Translations under genes and position numbers: made by a program
Source: Chloroflexota bacterium
GTDB taxonomy: Bacteria; Chloroflexota; Anaerolineae; Aggregatilineales; J027
NCBI GenBank assembly: GCA_003697365.1
Contig: RFGP01000007.1
Span: forward strand, 1-36,621
Length of the DNA: 36,621 nucleotides
Reading direction: 5' to 3'
Part shown: positions 1 through 6,555 of the stretch, piece by piece
How the letters are laid out: each line of letters opens with the position of its first letter
Position numbering within the stretch: the stretch's first letter is position 1
The notes under the pieces: generated by a model
What the model was told of the DNA's origin: nothing
What the model saw: the letters and a program-made list of their open reading frames with translations, nothing else
Database searches by the model: none

Positions 1-701
1 AGCTCTTGGTATGCCATATAGCTTAGGGATGGTAATAAGCAGAGGAAGGTGATAAGCCCAACTCTCCACCCATATTGCCAATATTGTCGCCAATGCCATC
101 GGCCAAAAAGATAAGCTGCTAATGGTGGCAGTGCGATAAGTGGAGCAGAGGTAAGTTTGGCTAACATGGCGAATCCAAGTGCTAAACCTGTTAGGTATGC
201 AAAGCGGTAGCTTGGCTTTAGGGCAAGTCGATAGGCAAGTATGGCAACAATAATGCAAAAGACAAGTGCAAAGGGATCAGCGAGTGCCATGCGCTCAAAG
301 AAAATATAAAAAGGTAGTAGGCTTCCTAAGCCGATTGTGATAAATCCAATGTTAGGACGTTTGAAGAGCATAACGGCAAGGCGATAGCTTAAAGCTGCAC
401 TAAGTGGTACTAGTAGGGCTATAGCTTGGCGTGATACCCATGCCCCGCCTACATCTTGAGGAGCAAACAATCCTAAATAATAGTAGAGCAATAATTTTGC
501 TAGTAAAAATGAGGCTTTTGCATCTGTAAATTCAAAGACGAGCTGAGCCCGAATCATGTGCAGGCTCTCGTCCACAAAAATTGGCATAGCAAGAATGTTA
601 TGGGCACGCACGGCCCATAATCCCCACAATATAGCAACAATCCACCATAAACGATGATGAATAAGAGATGATGTTTTCAAGTGCAATAATCCTTCTATCA
701 T
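1..701 (-). CDS. GT-C (family 39-like) membrane glycosyltransferase, N-terminal part
   Basis: The gene starts at 701 on the minus strand and runs off the left edge, so only about 233 N-terminal residues are visible. The protein is very hydrophobic. A first membrane segment at about residues 18-40 is followed by FVDES, an acidic first-loop motif like that of PMT/ArnT-type GT-C enzymes. Further helices include a segment with FFERMALADPFA, which resembles the conserved helix motif of this superfamily. These enzymes move a sugar from a polyprenyl-phosphate donor to a protein or lipid on the outer face of the membrane. The ATG at 701 has little Shine-Dalgarno. An in-frame TTG at 680 is preceded by AGAAGGA at good spacing and may be the true start. 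The gene is divergent from the secreted glycosidase at 831. Donor and acceptor cannot be told. Confidence 0.72.
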   Translation of the reverse strand, partial: MIEGLLHLKTSSLIHHRLWWIVAILWGLWAVRAHNILAMPIFVDESLHMIRAQLVFEFTDAKASFLLAKLLLYYYLGLFAPQDVGGAWVSRQAIALLVPLSAALSYRLAVMLFKRPNIGFITIGLGSLLPFYIFFERMALADPFALVFCIIVAILAYRLALKPSYRFAYLTGLALGFAMLAKLTSAPLIALPPLAAYLFGRWHWRQYWQYGWRVGLITFLCLLPSLSYMAYQE

Positions 702-830
702 GATCCGTGCGTCATTTTAGCAAAGGGTGGACTAGCAAAACAGCATCGTTTTCTCTACACTAAAATATGTATGGTAAGCCACAATGCCATCTTCTCAATA
801 GATTATGGTTAAGGAGCAACACTAAAAAAT

Positions 831-2201
831 ATGCGACAATTTGTAGGATTTTTTTTATTTGCTTGCATGTTAATACTTTTAGGGTCTAGCTCGCAGCATC
901 ATTCTGAGGCTGCACCATCTCCTCAATTGCCGCGCCCACATCTTGGATATGGAATTCATGTTGCCCCTTATGCGGGAGGCGGTGACCCCGCGCTCATTGA
1001 TCGCTTGCAAATGGACTGGGTCAAATTGTATGAGCCTTTTCAAATTCGCTTATATGATGATAAGAAAATCTTGTTTCGGATGGATTTTGGTTGGCCCAGC
1101 GATTGGAATCAATTTCGCATCGATGCCCGTAATCGCATTTTAGAATTGAATGCCTTAGGGGTGGATGCCATAGAGGTACATAATGAGCCTAATCTCAGGA
1201 TCGAATGGCCACGTGGGCCAAACCCCGCTGAATATGTGCAAATGCTGCAAGTCGTGTATACAGAAATAAAAGCGATTAATCCATCAATCATTGTAGTTTC
1301 TGCTGGTTTAGCACCCACTGTAGATTCTGCGCGATCAATGAATGATCTCACATTCGCACGCCAAATGTTTGAGTTGGGCGCAGGAGACTACTTCGATGCT
1401 TTTGGCTATCATCCCTATGGCTTTAATGCACCGCCAGAACAAGAGCCTTCGCCAGATGTGTTAAATTTTCGACGAGTTGAATTAATCCGTGATCTCATGG
1501 TGGAATACAAATTAGAAAACAAGCAAATTTGGCTAACAGAATTTGGTTGGCTACGAAATCCTGCTGAAGATGGGGTATCGTGCTCGCCCAGCGATCCTCA
1601 GCTGCGTGAGTTTGTGTGGATGCAGGTGGATGGTCAAACACAAGCCGATTATATCGTGCGCGCTTATGATTTTGCTGATCGTTATTGGACGTGGGCTGGG
1701 CCAACCTTCCTGTGGAATTTGAATTGGTCTTTATTGCCTGTTGAAGCGCTTTCACCTTGCAATCATATGCGTTGGTTTTCACTCTTAAATTCACGTGGCC
1801 AGCCAACAATTGCATTTAATCGTGTTGCAGTGATGGAGCGTCGCCCAGCGCAATTAGCACCTGAAATGTCGTTGGTTGCTAATGCAATGACGGTTGAAGT
1901 AGGGCAAAGCTGTTTAGGGATTGTGCAGGTTGGTCAGTTTGAAGTGCAAAATGTTGGGTATCCGGGCGAGTTTGAGGTCGACATTTTGCCAGCAGTTTCA
2001 TTCAGTGGGCCACAAGTGTTTGTTGAGCCTACTAGCGCTGAAATTGGCGATGTGGTACGGGTATATGCAGATACTACTGGACTTACGCCCGGCTTATATA
2101 TCATCTATGTTAATGCACAAACAACCATTGCTGGCCGTCGTGTTTCCCAAACATTAGAAGGCTATGTAATTGTGAGCACCTCATTTTCCGCCTGCCAATA
2201 G
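831..2201 (+). CDS. secreted clan GH-A (GH5/GH39-like) glycoside hydrolase
   Basis: A 456-residue exported protein. Residues 1-27 form a signal peptide with a hydrophobic core (FVGFFLFACMLILLG). Residues about 38-340 read as a TIM-barrel glycosidase. EVHNEPN gives the acid/base Glu119 preceded by Asn118, WLTEFGW gives the nucleophile Glu237, and FGYHPYG is a typical substrate-loop strand. This Asn-Glu ... Glu arrangement is the signature of clan GH-A. Residues about 350-456 look like a beta-sandwich (VEVGQ...VEPTSAEIGDVVRV...GLYIIYVNAQT), probably an Ig-like accessory domain. Substrate is not predictable. AAGGAG lies 14 nt before the ATG, which is rather far. A hairpin overlaps the stop codon and probably terminates the transcript. 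Family-level assignment is solid; GH5 versus GH39 is not settled. Confidence 0.75.
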   Translation: MRQFVGFFLFACMLILLGSSSQHHSEAAPSPQLPRPHLGYGIHVAPYAGGGDPALIDRLQMDWVKLYEPFQIRLYDDKKILFRMDFGWPSDWNQFRIDARNRILELNALGVDAIEVHNEPNLRIEWPRGPNPAEYVQMLQVVYTEIKAINPSIIVVSAGLAPTVDSARSMNDLTFARQMFELGAGDYFDAFGYHPYGFNAPPEQEPSPDVLNFRRVELIRDLMVEYKLENKQIWLTEFGWLRNPAEDGVSCSPSDPQLREFVWMQVDGQTQADYIVRAYDFADRYWTWAGPTFLWNLNWSLLPVEALSPCNHMRWFSLLNSRGQPTIAFNRVAVMERRPAQLAPEMSLVANAMTVEVGQSCLGIVQVGQFEVQNVGYPGEFEVDILPAVSFSGPQVFVEPTSAEIGDVVRVYADTTGLTPGLYIIYVNAQTTIAGRRVSQTLEGYVIVSTSFSACQ

Positions 2202-2214
2202 TAGCAGGCGGTTT
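2188..2214. terminator. intrinsic terminator between converging genes
   Basis: CCGCCTGC (2188-2195) and GCAGGCGG (2204-2211) make an 8-bp perfect stem followed by TTTG. It overlaps the end of the glycosidase gene, whose stop codon lies in the loop, and sits just past the stop of the minus-strand gene ending at 2216. It could serve both directions. Confidence 0.75.
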
Positions 2215-2215
2215 G

Positions 2216-2803
2216 TTAGTTTTGAGGTTCTTCCTTGCGCCCGGGCCGGCCATACAACCACCAATATTGTGGAAATGGATAGGCCGCCTTCAAACGCTCA
2301 TCCCACAAAAAAGCGCTTTCACGGAAGAACCGTCGCAATTTTTGATCGAGCTTGGTTAACACTGCACGATGTTCTGTATCAAAAATGTTGAGCGACTGTG
2401 CTTCTTCCACGACGTGGGCAACGAGCGTGCGTTTTTCCGCTTCGTTGGGCCAATTGGCATCACAAGAATTCCAACTGACTTCGCAGTCTTCAACAAAGTA
2501 CACTAGCGAATTGATCCGAGAATGAAATTCTTGTAATAATTTGTCTTGGTAATGGCTTAACCATTCATACCGAAGAGTTTCAAGTTTTTGAACAGCTTCT
2601 TCAAATGCCAATGATTGTTCAGGAGCAAGCTCATCTCTTAGGGCGCTGATCCGATGCCTTCGCATCAAAACACCACCCAAAGTTAACTTTGGATAGCGGT
2701 TACTGATTTGCCCAAAAAGCTCTTTTTCATATACATAGGGCACAAGGTGATCTACCATTGCTAGAAAAATTTTGAGATCGCCTTGTAGATCATAGCTGGT
2801 CAT
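2216..2803 (-). CDS. hypothetical protein, mostly helical
   Basis: I do not recognise this 195-residue protein. It has no signal peptide and no membrane segment. It is charged, with alternating hydrophobic and charged stretches (about residues 50-105 and 125-175) that suggest alpha-helices. It ends in an aromatic, Pro-rich tail (PFPQYWWLYGRPGRK). The start ATG at 2803 lies 9 nt after the stop of the upstream gene, and its Shine-Dalgarno AGGAG overlaps that stop, so the two genes are almost certainly translated from one mRNA. Codon use looks like the neighbours. It could be a cytoplasmic protein limited to this lineage; no function is proposed. Confidence 0.7.
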   Translation of the reverse strand: MTSYDLQGDLKIFLAMVDHLVPYVYEKELFGQISNRYPKLTLGGVLMRRHRISALRDELAPEQSLAFEEAVQKLETLRYEWLSHYQDKLLQEFHSRINSLVYFVEDCEVSWNSCDANWPNEAEKRTLVAHVVEEAQSLNIFDTEHRAVLTKLDQKLRRFFRESAFLWDERLKAAYPFPQYWWLYGRPGRKEEPQN

Positions 2804-2812
2804 TGTATTCTC

Positions 2813-3220
2813 CTAGTAGGAACGGCGGCGTACAATGGTGTAGTTTGTGTCCCTTTGTATTTCTTGAATACGTGCTTTGGCAGTTGTTTCATCTAAATAC
2901 CATTCAGTGATGAATCGCCCTTCGCTATCCGTATAGGAGAGTGTGGGCGCAAATCCTAAAATCTCACTGCATACTGTAATAAGTCCACGTTCTTCTTGTG
3001 GTGTACGAAGTGCAAACCATTTTTTGACTTCCCATTCAACCTCAACTGTAATGCCACGCCATTCACCTACCGCTTGGTAGGGGGGCTCAGCATTGGTGCA
3101 CTTAAAATAGATTCCACTTAAACGATTCGCCCAAAAAGTATGGGTTAGACGTTCTGAGATCATGTAGGGTCGGCCAGTTTCTGGCTCTTGATAAAACCAT
3201 GTTGTCGCATTAGTCGCCAT
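2813..3220 (-). CDS. hypothetical protein, first gene of a two-gene operon
   Basis: A 135-residue protein that I do not recognise. It is rich in aromatic residues and in predicted beta-strands (GIYFKC, ITVEVEWEVKKWFAL, FITEWYLD) and ends with RRRSY. There is no signal peptide or membrane helix. The start at 3220 has GAGGAA six nt upstream. The stop at 2813-2815 overlaps the ribosome-binding site of the next gene (start 2803), so the pair is probably co-expressed and may work together. It is divergent from the membrane-protein gene at 3301, with about 80 bp between the two starts. Confidence 0.68.
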   Translation of the reverse strand: MATNATTWFYQEPETGRPYMISERLTHTFWANRLSGIYFKCTNAEPPYQAVGEWRGITVEVEWEVKKWFALRTPQEERGLITVCSEILGFAPTLSYTDSEGRFITEWYLDETTAKARIQEIQRDTNYTIVRRRSY

Positions 3221-3284
3221 TGAGTTTCCTCACGATGATTCCCAAAATTTAACGTTCGATATAATACACCATTTTGAGCTTGCC

Positions 3285-3293
3285 TGCTATAAT
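3285..3293 (+). promoter_or_regulatory. extended -10 promoter for a leaderless gene
   Basis: TGCTATAAT is a perfect extended -10 element. With the usual 7-nt spacing, transcription starts at about 3300-3301, which is the A of the ATG of the next gene. No good -35 is seen, as is common with extended -10 promoters. Confidence 0.6.
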
Positions 3294-3300
3294 ACAAACT

Positions 3301-3705
3301 ATGATAGATCGAGACGCTTCTCAGTATGGTTTAAATTTAGCAGCCGCGTTCATGATATTAGTAGGATGGGGCGGCATTTTTATTTTAGTGCGAAATGTGA
3401 TCCCTGAACCCGGCCCCCGTTGGCTATTTTTCGTTCTCTTTTATATTGCAACTGTTGGAACGTCGCTACCCTTTATTCGTTTTCTAAATTATCGTTTTGT
3501 GGGTGAATTTGTAGCAGATAGCGTTATTCTGCGAGAAAGCCTGTGGTTTGGCGTGTTTATGTGTGCTTGTGCTTGGTTACAAATTGCACGAGTGCTAACA
3601 TGGCCCATTGCATTAGTGATTGTTATCGCAATTGTCGTCATGGAAACCTTTTTGCGTTTGCGTGAAGGTTACTACTATGACGATGATGAATTTGATCCAA
3701 CTTAG
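3301..3705 (+). CDS. small integral membrane protein, unknown function
   Basis: A 134-residue protein, counting from the ATG at 3301. An in-frame TTG at 3274 was rejected because it lies upstream of the extended -10 box and has no ribosome-binding site. Four hydrophobic segments are visible: AAFMILVGWGGIFILV, WLFFVLFYIATVGTSLPF, WFGVFMCACAWLQIA and TWPIALVIVIAIVVMETFL. The C-terminus is acidic (YYYDDDEFDPT) and probably cytoplasmic. The length and layout resemble the short four-helix membrane proteins often found in Chloroflexota genomes, but I do not recognise a named family. The M24 peptidase gene follows after 38 nt with its own Shine-Dalgarno, so the two may be co-transcribed. Confidence 0.72.
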   Translation: MIDRDASQYGLNLAAAFMILVGWGGIFILVRNVIPEPGPRWLFFVLFYIATVGTSLPFIRFLNYRFVGEFVADSVILRESLWFGVFMCACAWLQIARVLTWPIALVIVIAIVVMETFLRLREGYYYDDDEFDPT

Positions 3706-3743
3706 AATAGTATTTCAAAACAAAAGATCGGAGCTATGGACTA

Positions 3744-4979
3744 ATGAGAGCAGATATTGACCGCCTTATGGAAGAACGCGGCGTAGACTGTATTTTTGTG
3801 CGTGCTGCTGAAACAGAAGACACTGATCGCCAATATCTTACTCGTGGTATTCACGCAAACGCTACCGTTGTTAAAAAACGGGGCGAAGACCCTATCCTCA
3901 TTGTTTCTGGGATGGAGATTGACGAAGCAAAAAAGAGTGGTTATCCCGTTATGAATATGTTCGACTTTGACCTAGCCAATATTTGGCGTGAACATGCTGG
4001 GGATGGGATGGCTATTCAACGGGAATTTTTCCGCGCAATCATTGAAAAACTAGATATTCATGGGCGAGTGGCTTTTTATGGCACAGCCCCAGTAATGAGC
4101 ACGTTCAAATTTACAAAGATGGTTCAAGAGCATTTCTCAGATCGCATCGAGCTATTTGAAGATGAAGATGTGACTATTCTGACTCATGCTCGTCGTTCTA
4201 AAGATGAAGAGGAATTAGCGCTTCTACGAGAATCAGGGCGGCGTGCAAGTTTGGCTATGACGCGCACGCGCGAATGGCTCTCAACTTTGCATACAGATGG
4301 AGAGATAGTCGTCGATGCCGAAAATAAACCTGTGACGATTGGCGATGTAAAGCGTTATGTGCGCCTAAGGTTAATGGAATTGGATATGGAAGATTCCGAA
4401 GGTATGATTTTTGCGATGGGGCGCGATGCTGGAGTGCCACATAGTCGCGGGGAGGCTGATCAAGTTTTAAAAACAGGTCAAACTATCGTATTCGATCTCT
4501 TTCCAAGACCCATTGGGGGCGGCTATTATCATGACATGACGCGCACATGGTCACTGGGTTATGCTACACCAGAAGTGCAGGCTGCTTATGATCTTGTGAT
4601 GCACGCTTTCACACAATCTTTAGAAGCGTTAACGCTAGGAAAACCGACAAACACATTGCAACATTTGGTTTGTGATATTTTTGAGGCATATGGTCACCCT
4701 ACAAGCCGATCTCAACCTGCTACCTCAAGTGGCTACACTCATAGCTTGGGACATGGCATTGGTCTAGATGTACATGAAGCGCCAAACATGAGCCACCTCA
4801 CGCCCGATCATGTGGTGTTTCAGGTTGGCGATGTGTTAACCATTGAGCCGGGATTGTACTATCCTGAGAAAGGATGGGGGATTCGTGTTGAGGATACGGT
4901 TTATTTACATGAATCTGGCCAAGTAGAAAACTTGACTGATTGCAGTTATGAATTGGTCATACCGCTGAATGAAAAATGA
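3744..4979 (+). CDS. M24-family metallopeptidase (Xaa-Pro aminopeptidase/prolidase type)
   Basis: A 411-residue cytoplasmic metalloenzyme with the pita-bread fold. Residues 1 to about 155 are the N-terminal creatinase-like domain; residues about 160-400 are the catalytic domain. All five metal ligands can be placed: Asp251 (VFDLFP), Asp264 (YYHDMTRT), His337 (SLGHGIG), Glu368 (TIEPGLY) and Glu383 (RVEDTVYL). The additional catalytic His is in VPHSRG (233). Enzymes of this type cut Xaa-Pro bonds in peptides and use a two-metal centre (Mn or Co). GGAG lies 10 nt before the ATG. There is no signal peptide. Whether it is an aminopeptidase P or a dipeptidase cannot be decided from sequence. Confidence 0.88.
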   Translation: MRADIDRLMEERGVDCIFVRAAETEDTDRQYLTRGIHANATVVKKRGEDPILIVSGMEIDEAKKSGYPVMNMFDFDLANIWREHAGDGMAIQREFFRAIIEKLDIHGRVAFYGTAPVMSTFKFTKMVQEHFSDRIELFEDEDVTILTHARRSKDEEELALLRESGRRASLAMTRTREWLSTLHTDGEIVVDAENKPVTIGDVKRYVRLRLMELDMEDSEGMIFAMGRDAGVPHSRGEADQVLKTGQTIVFDLFPRPIGGGYYHDMTRTWSLGYATPEVQAAYDLVMHAFTQSLEALTLGKPTNTLQHLVCDIFEAYGHPTSRSQPATSSGYTHSLGHGIGLDVHEAPNMSHLTPDHVVFQVGDVLTIEPGLYYPEKGWGIRVEDTVYLHESGQVENLTDCSYELVIPLNEK

Positions 4980-5016
4980 TCGCTACTTCGTAAGACAAGC
5001 GTCATTAAGTAATGGC

Positions 5017-5046
5017 TTGACGGTTATTCGGGCGCTGTGATTTAAT
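5017..5046 (+). promoter_or_regulatory. promoter for the LCP gene
   Basis: TTGACG (5017-5022), an 18-bp spacer, then TTTAAT (5041-5046) preceded by TGA, which forms an extended -10. The predicted start is near 5053, about 26 nt before the gene. Confidence 0.55.
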
Positions 5047-5078
5047 CGCTCCGAAGATAGAAGTATCGGAGGTAGAAT

Positions 5079-6269
5079 ATGCGGTTGTCCGCAAATGCTT
5101 TATTGGCTTGGGTTGTTGTCACTGTTATTGTTGCTGTTTTGGGCGGATACTTCAGTTATACACAAGCCCGCGAACGCACACGCCAATTGAATGAAATAGC
5201 TCCTCTTGAAGAGGGGATAGATGTTCTAAGGACTATTCAACTATTAACAGGTGCTGCTGAACCCAAGCTGCCCGATGAGTTTGTTGAAAATAATGCGCCT
5301 GCCATTATTGAAGTAGAAGGGACAACAACACCACTTCCTACAGAGCTTGCTATTGAGACTTCTGAACCTTCTGAGGCAACACAAGGTACTCAAACGCCAA
5401 CCGAAGCCCCAACTGAACCCACCGCTACCATCGTCGCGGAAGAAGTGCAAGCGGCCCAATTTGGGCCGCAACGAATCAATGTATTGTTGTTGGGTATTGA
5501 CCAACGCAGAGGGGAAACAGGGCCTTTTCCTACAGATACAATCATTGTGTTGAGTTTGAATCCTGCGGCAAAATCTGGTGTGGTTCTTTCTATTCCTCGT
5601 GATATTTACGTTACGTTCCCACTTGGATTAGGGCAAGGTAAAATTAATACGGCAAATATTGTCGGAGAAAATAACCAATATCCCGGTGGGGGGCCAGCGT
5701 TTGCAAAGCGTGTGGTTTCTGAACTGTTGGGGATTCCGATTCATTACTATGTGATGATCAATTTTGACGCATTTCTGACCTTTGTGGATGCTATTGGCGA
5801 AGTTGAAGTTTGCCCACCTGAACCTATTGATGATCCTAAATATCCTGATGGCAGCTATGGATATAGACCTATTCATTTTGATGCTGGCTGTCAAATGTTG
5901 GGGGCAGAACGCTTGCTCGAATATTCGCGTACACGTGCCACTGCTAATGGCGATATTGATCGTGCAGCACGGCAACAAGAAGTTATGTTTGCCATACGGG
6001 ATAAAATCGTGTCGGTTACAGGGTTAACAAATTTGCTGCGTAACGCTACTACTATCTGGGACAGTGTCAGCGAAAACATCAAGACCGATTTATCGTTTAA
6101 TGAGATTTTAGGACTCGCGCCATTTATTGAAGAGGTGCCACGCGAAAACATTGTGAATGCCACTATTGACTACGACAGTGTATTGATACAAGAATTGCCA
6201 GATGGGACGCAAATTTTAGTGCCTATTCAGAGCGATATTTTGTCATTAGTTGCTAAATTATTTCAATAA
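5079..6269 (+). CDS. LytR-CpsA-Psr (LCP) family envelope transferase
   Basis: A 396-residue membrane-anchored protein. Residues 8-27 are a single N-terminal membrane segment. Residues about 60-125 form a Thr/Glu/Pro-rich linker (TPTEAPTEPTATIVAEE). The LCP domain runs from about 132 to 310 and carries the expected polyprenyl-phosphate-binding residues: Asp141 (LLGID), Asp153 (PTDTIIVLS), Arg174 (SIPRDIYV), KINTAN, Arg284/Arg286 (YSRTR) and the DIDRAARQQ block (292-300). LCP proteins attach polysaccharide or teichoic-acid-like polymers from lipid carriers to peptidoglycan outside the membrane. This fits the large class A PBP found elsewhere in the window and suggests a peptidoglycan-bearing envelope. 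GGAGGT lies close before the ATG. The attached polymer is unknown. Confidence 0.9.
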   Translation: MRLSANALLAWVVVTVIVAVLGGYFSYTQARERTRQLNEIAPLEEGIDVLRTIQLLTGAAEPKLPDEFVENNAPAIIEVEGTTTPLPTELAIETSEPSEATQGTQTPTEAPTEPTATIVAEEVQAAQFGPQRINVLLLGIDQRRGETGPFPTDTIIVLSLNPAAKSGVVLSIPRDIYVTFPLGLGQGKINTANIVGENNQYPGGGPAFAKRVVSELLGIPIHYYVMINFDAFLTFVDAIGEVEVCPPEPIDDPKYPDGSYGYRPIHFDAGCQMLGAERLLEYSRTRATANGDIDRAARQQEVMFAIRDKIVSVTGLTNLLRNATTIWDSVSENIKTDLSFNEILGLAPFIEEVPRENIVNATIDYDSVLIQELPDGTQILVPIQSDILSLVAKLFQ

Positions 6270-6275
6270 ATGTTC

Positions 6276-6303
6276 TTGACACTGTCATACTTTTCGCTAG
6301 AAT
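6276..6303 (+). promoter_or_regulatory. promoter of tRNA-Leu
   Basis: TTGACA (6276-6281), a 16-bp spacer, then TAGAAT (6298-6303). The predicted transcription start near 6310 is 7 nt before the mature tRNA end. It lies directly downstream of the LCP stop codon. Confidence 0.75.
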
Positions 6304-6316
6304 GGTACGAAGTCAT

Positions 6317-6398
6317 GGGGCTGTGGCGGAATTGGCAGACGCGCGTGACTTAAAATCTCGTTCCGTAAGGAGTGTGGGTTCGAGTCCCACCAGCCCCA
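6317..6398 (+). tRNA. tRNA-Leu, anticodon UAA
   Basis: An 82-nt class II tRNA. The acceptor GGGGCTG pairs perfectly with CAGCCCC (6391-6397) and the discriminator is A. The D-arm contains GCG...CGC, the anticodon loop is CTTAAAA (anticodon TAA), there is a long variable arm (TTCC GTAA GGA), and the T-arm GTGGG/CCCAC encloses TTCGAGT. The CCA end is not encoded. One oddity is that the middle pair of the anticodon stem (29-41) is a T-T mismatch. It is a single-gene transcription unit with its own promoter and terminator. Confidence 0.96.
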
Positions 6399-6403
6399 TC
6401 ACT

Positions 6404-6433
6404 AAAAGCCTAGTTTACAAACTAGGCTTTTTT
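6404..6433 (+). terminator. intrinsic terminator of tRNA-Leu
   Basis: An AAAAGCCTAGTTT / AAACTAGGCTTTT hairpin with a very short loop, ending in a run of six T. It starts six nt after the tRNA. Confidence 0.9.
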
Positions 6434-6555
6434 GTTTTGCATGTGCTACTTTACCTAAATTTTTGGCCAAGCTGTACTTTTTACGTCCACAAAGCGCAAT
6501 ATTTGCATTATAGTTAAAACAAACCACTCTCGGCATTGTATTAACGAGGTCGTTC

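Noticed and set aside
3274-3300. TTG start for the small membrane protein
   Set aside because: It lies upstream of the extended -10 box that seems to drive the gene, and it has no Shine-Dalgarno. The ATG at 3301 fits better.
6302-6517. An open frame of 71 codons across the tRNA-Leu gene
   Set aside because: It lies over a complete tRNA with its own promoter and terminator, has no ribosome site, and its peptide is only the translated tRNA.
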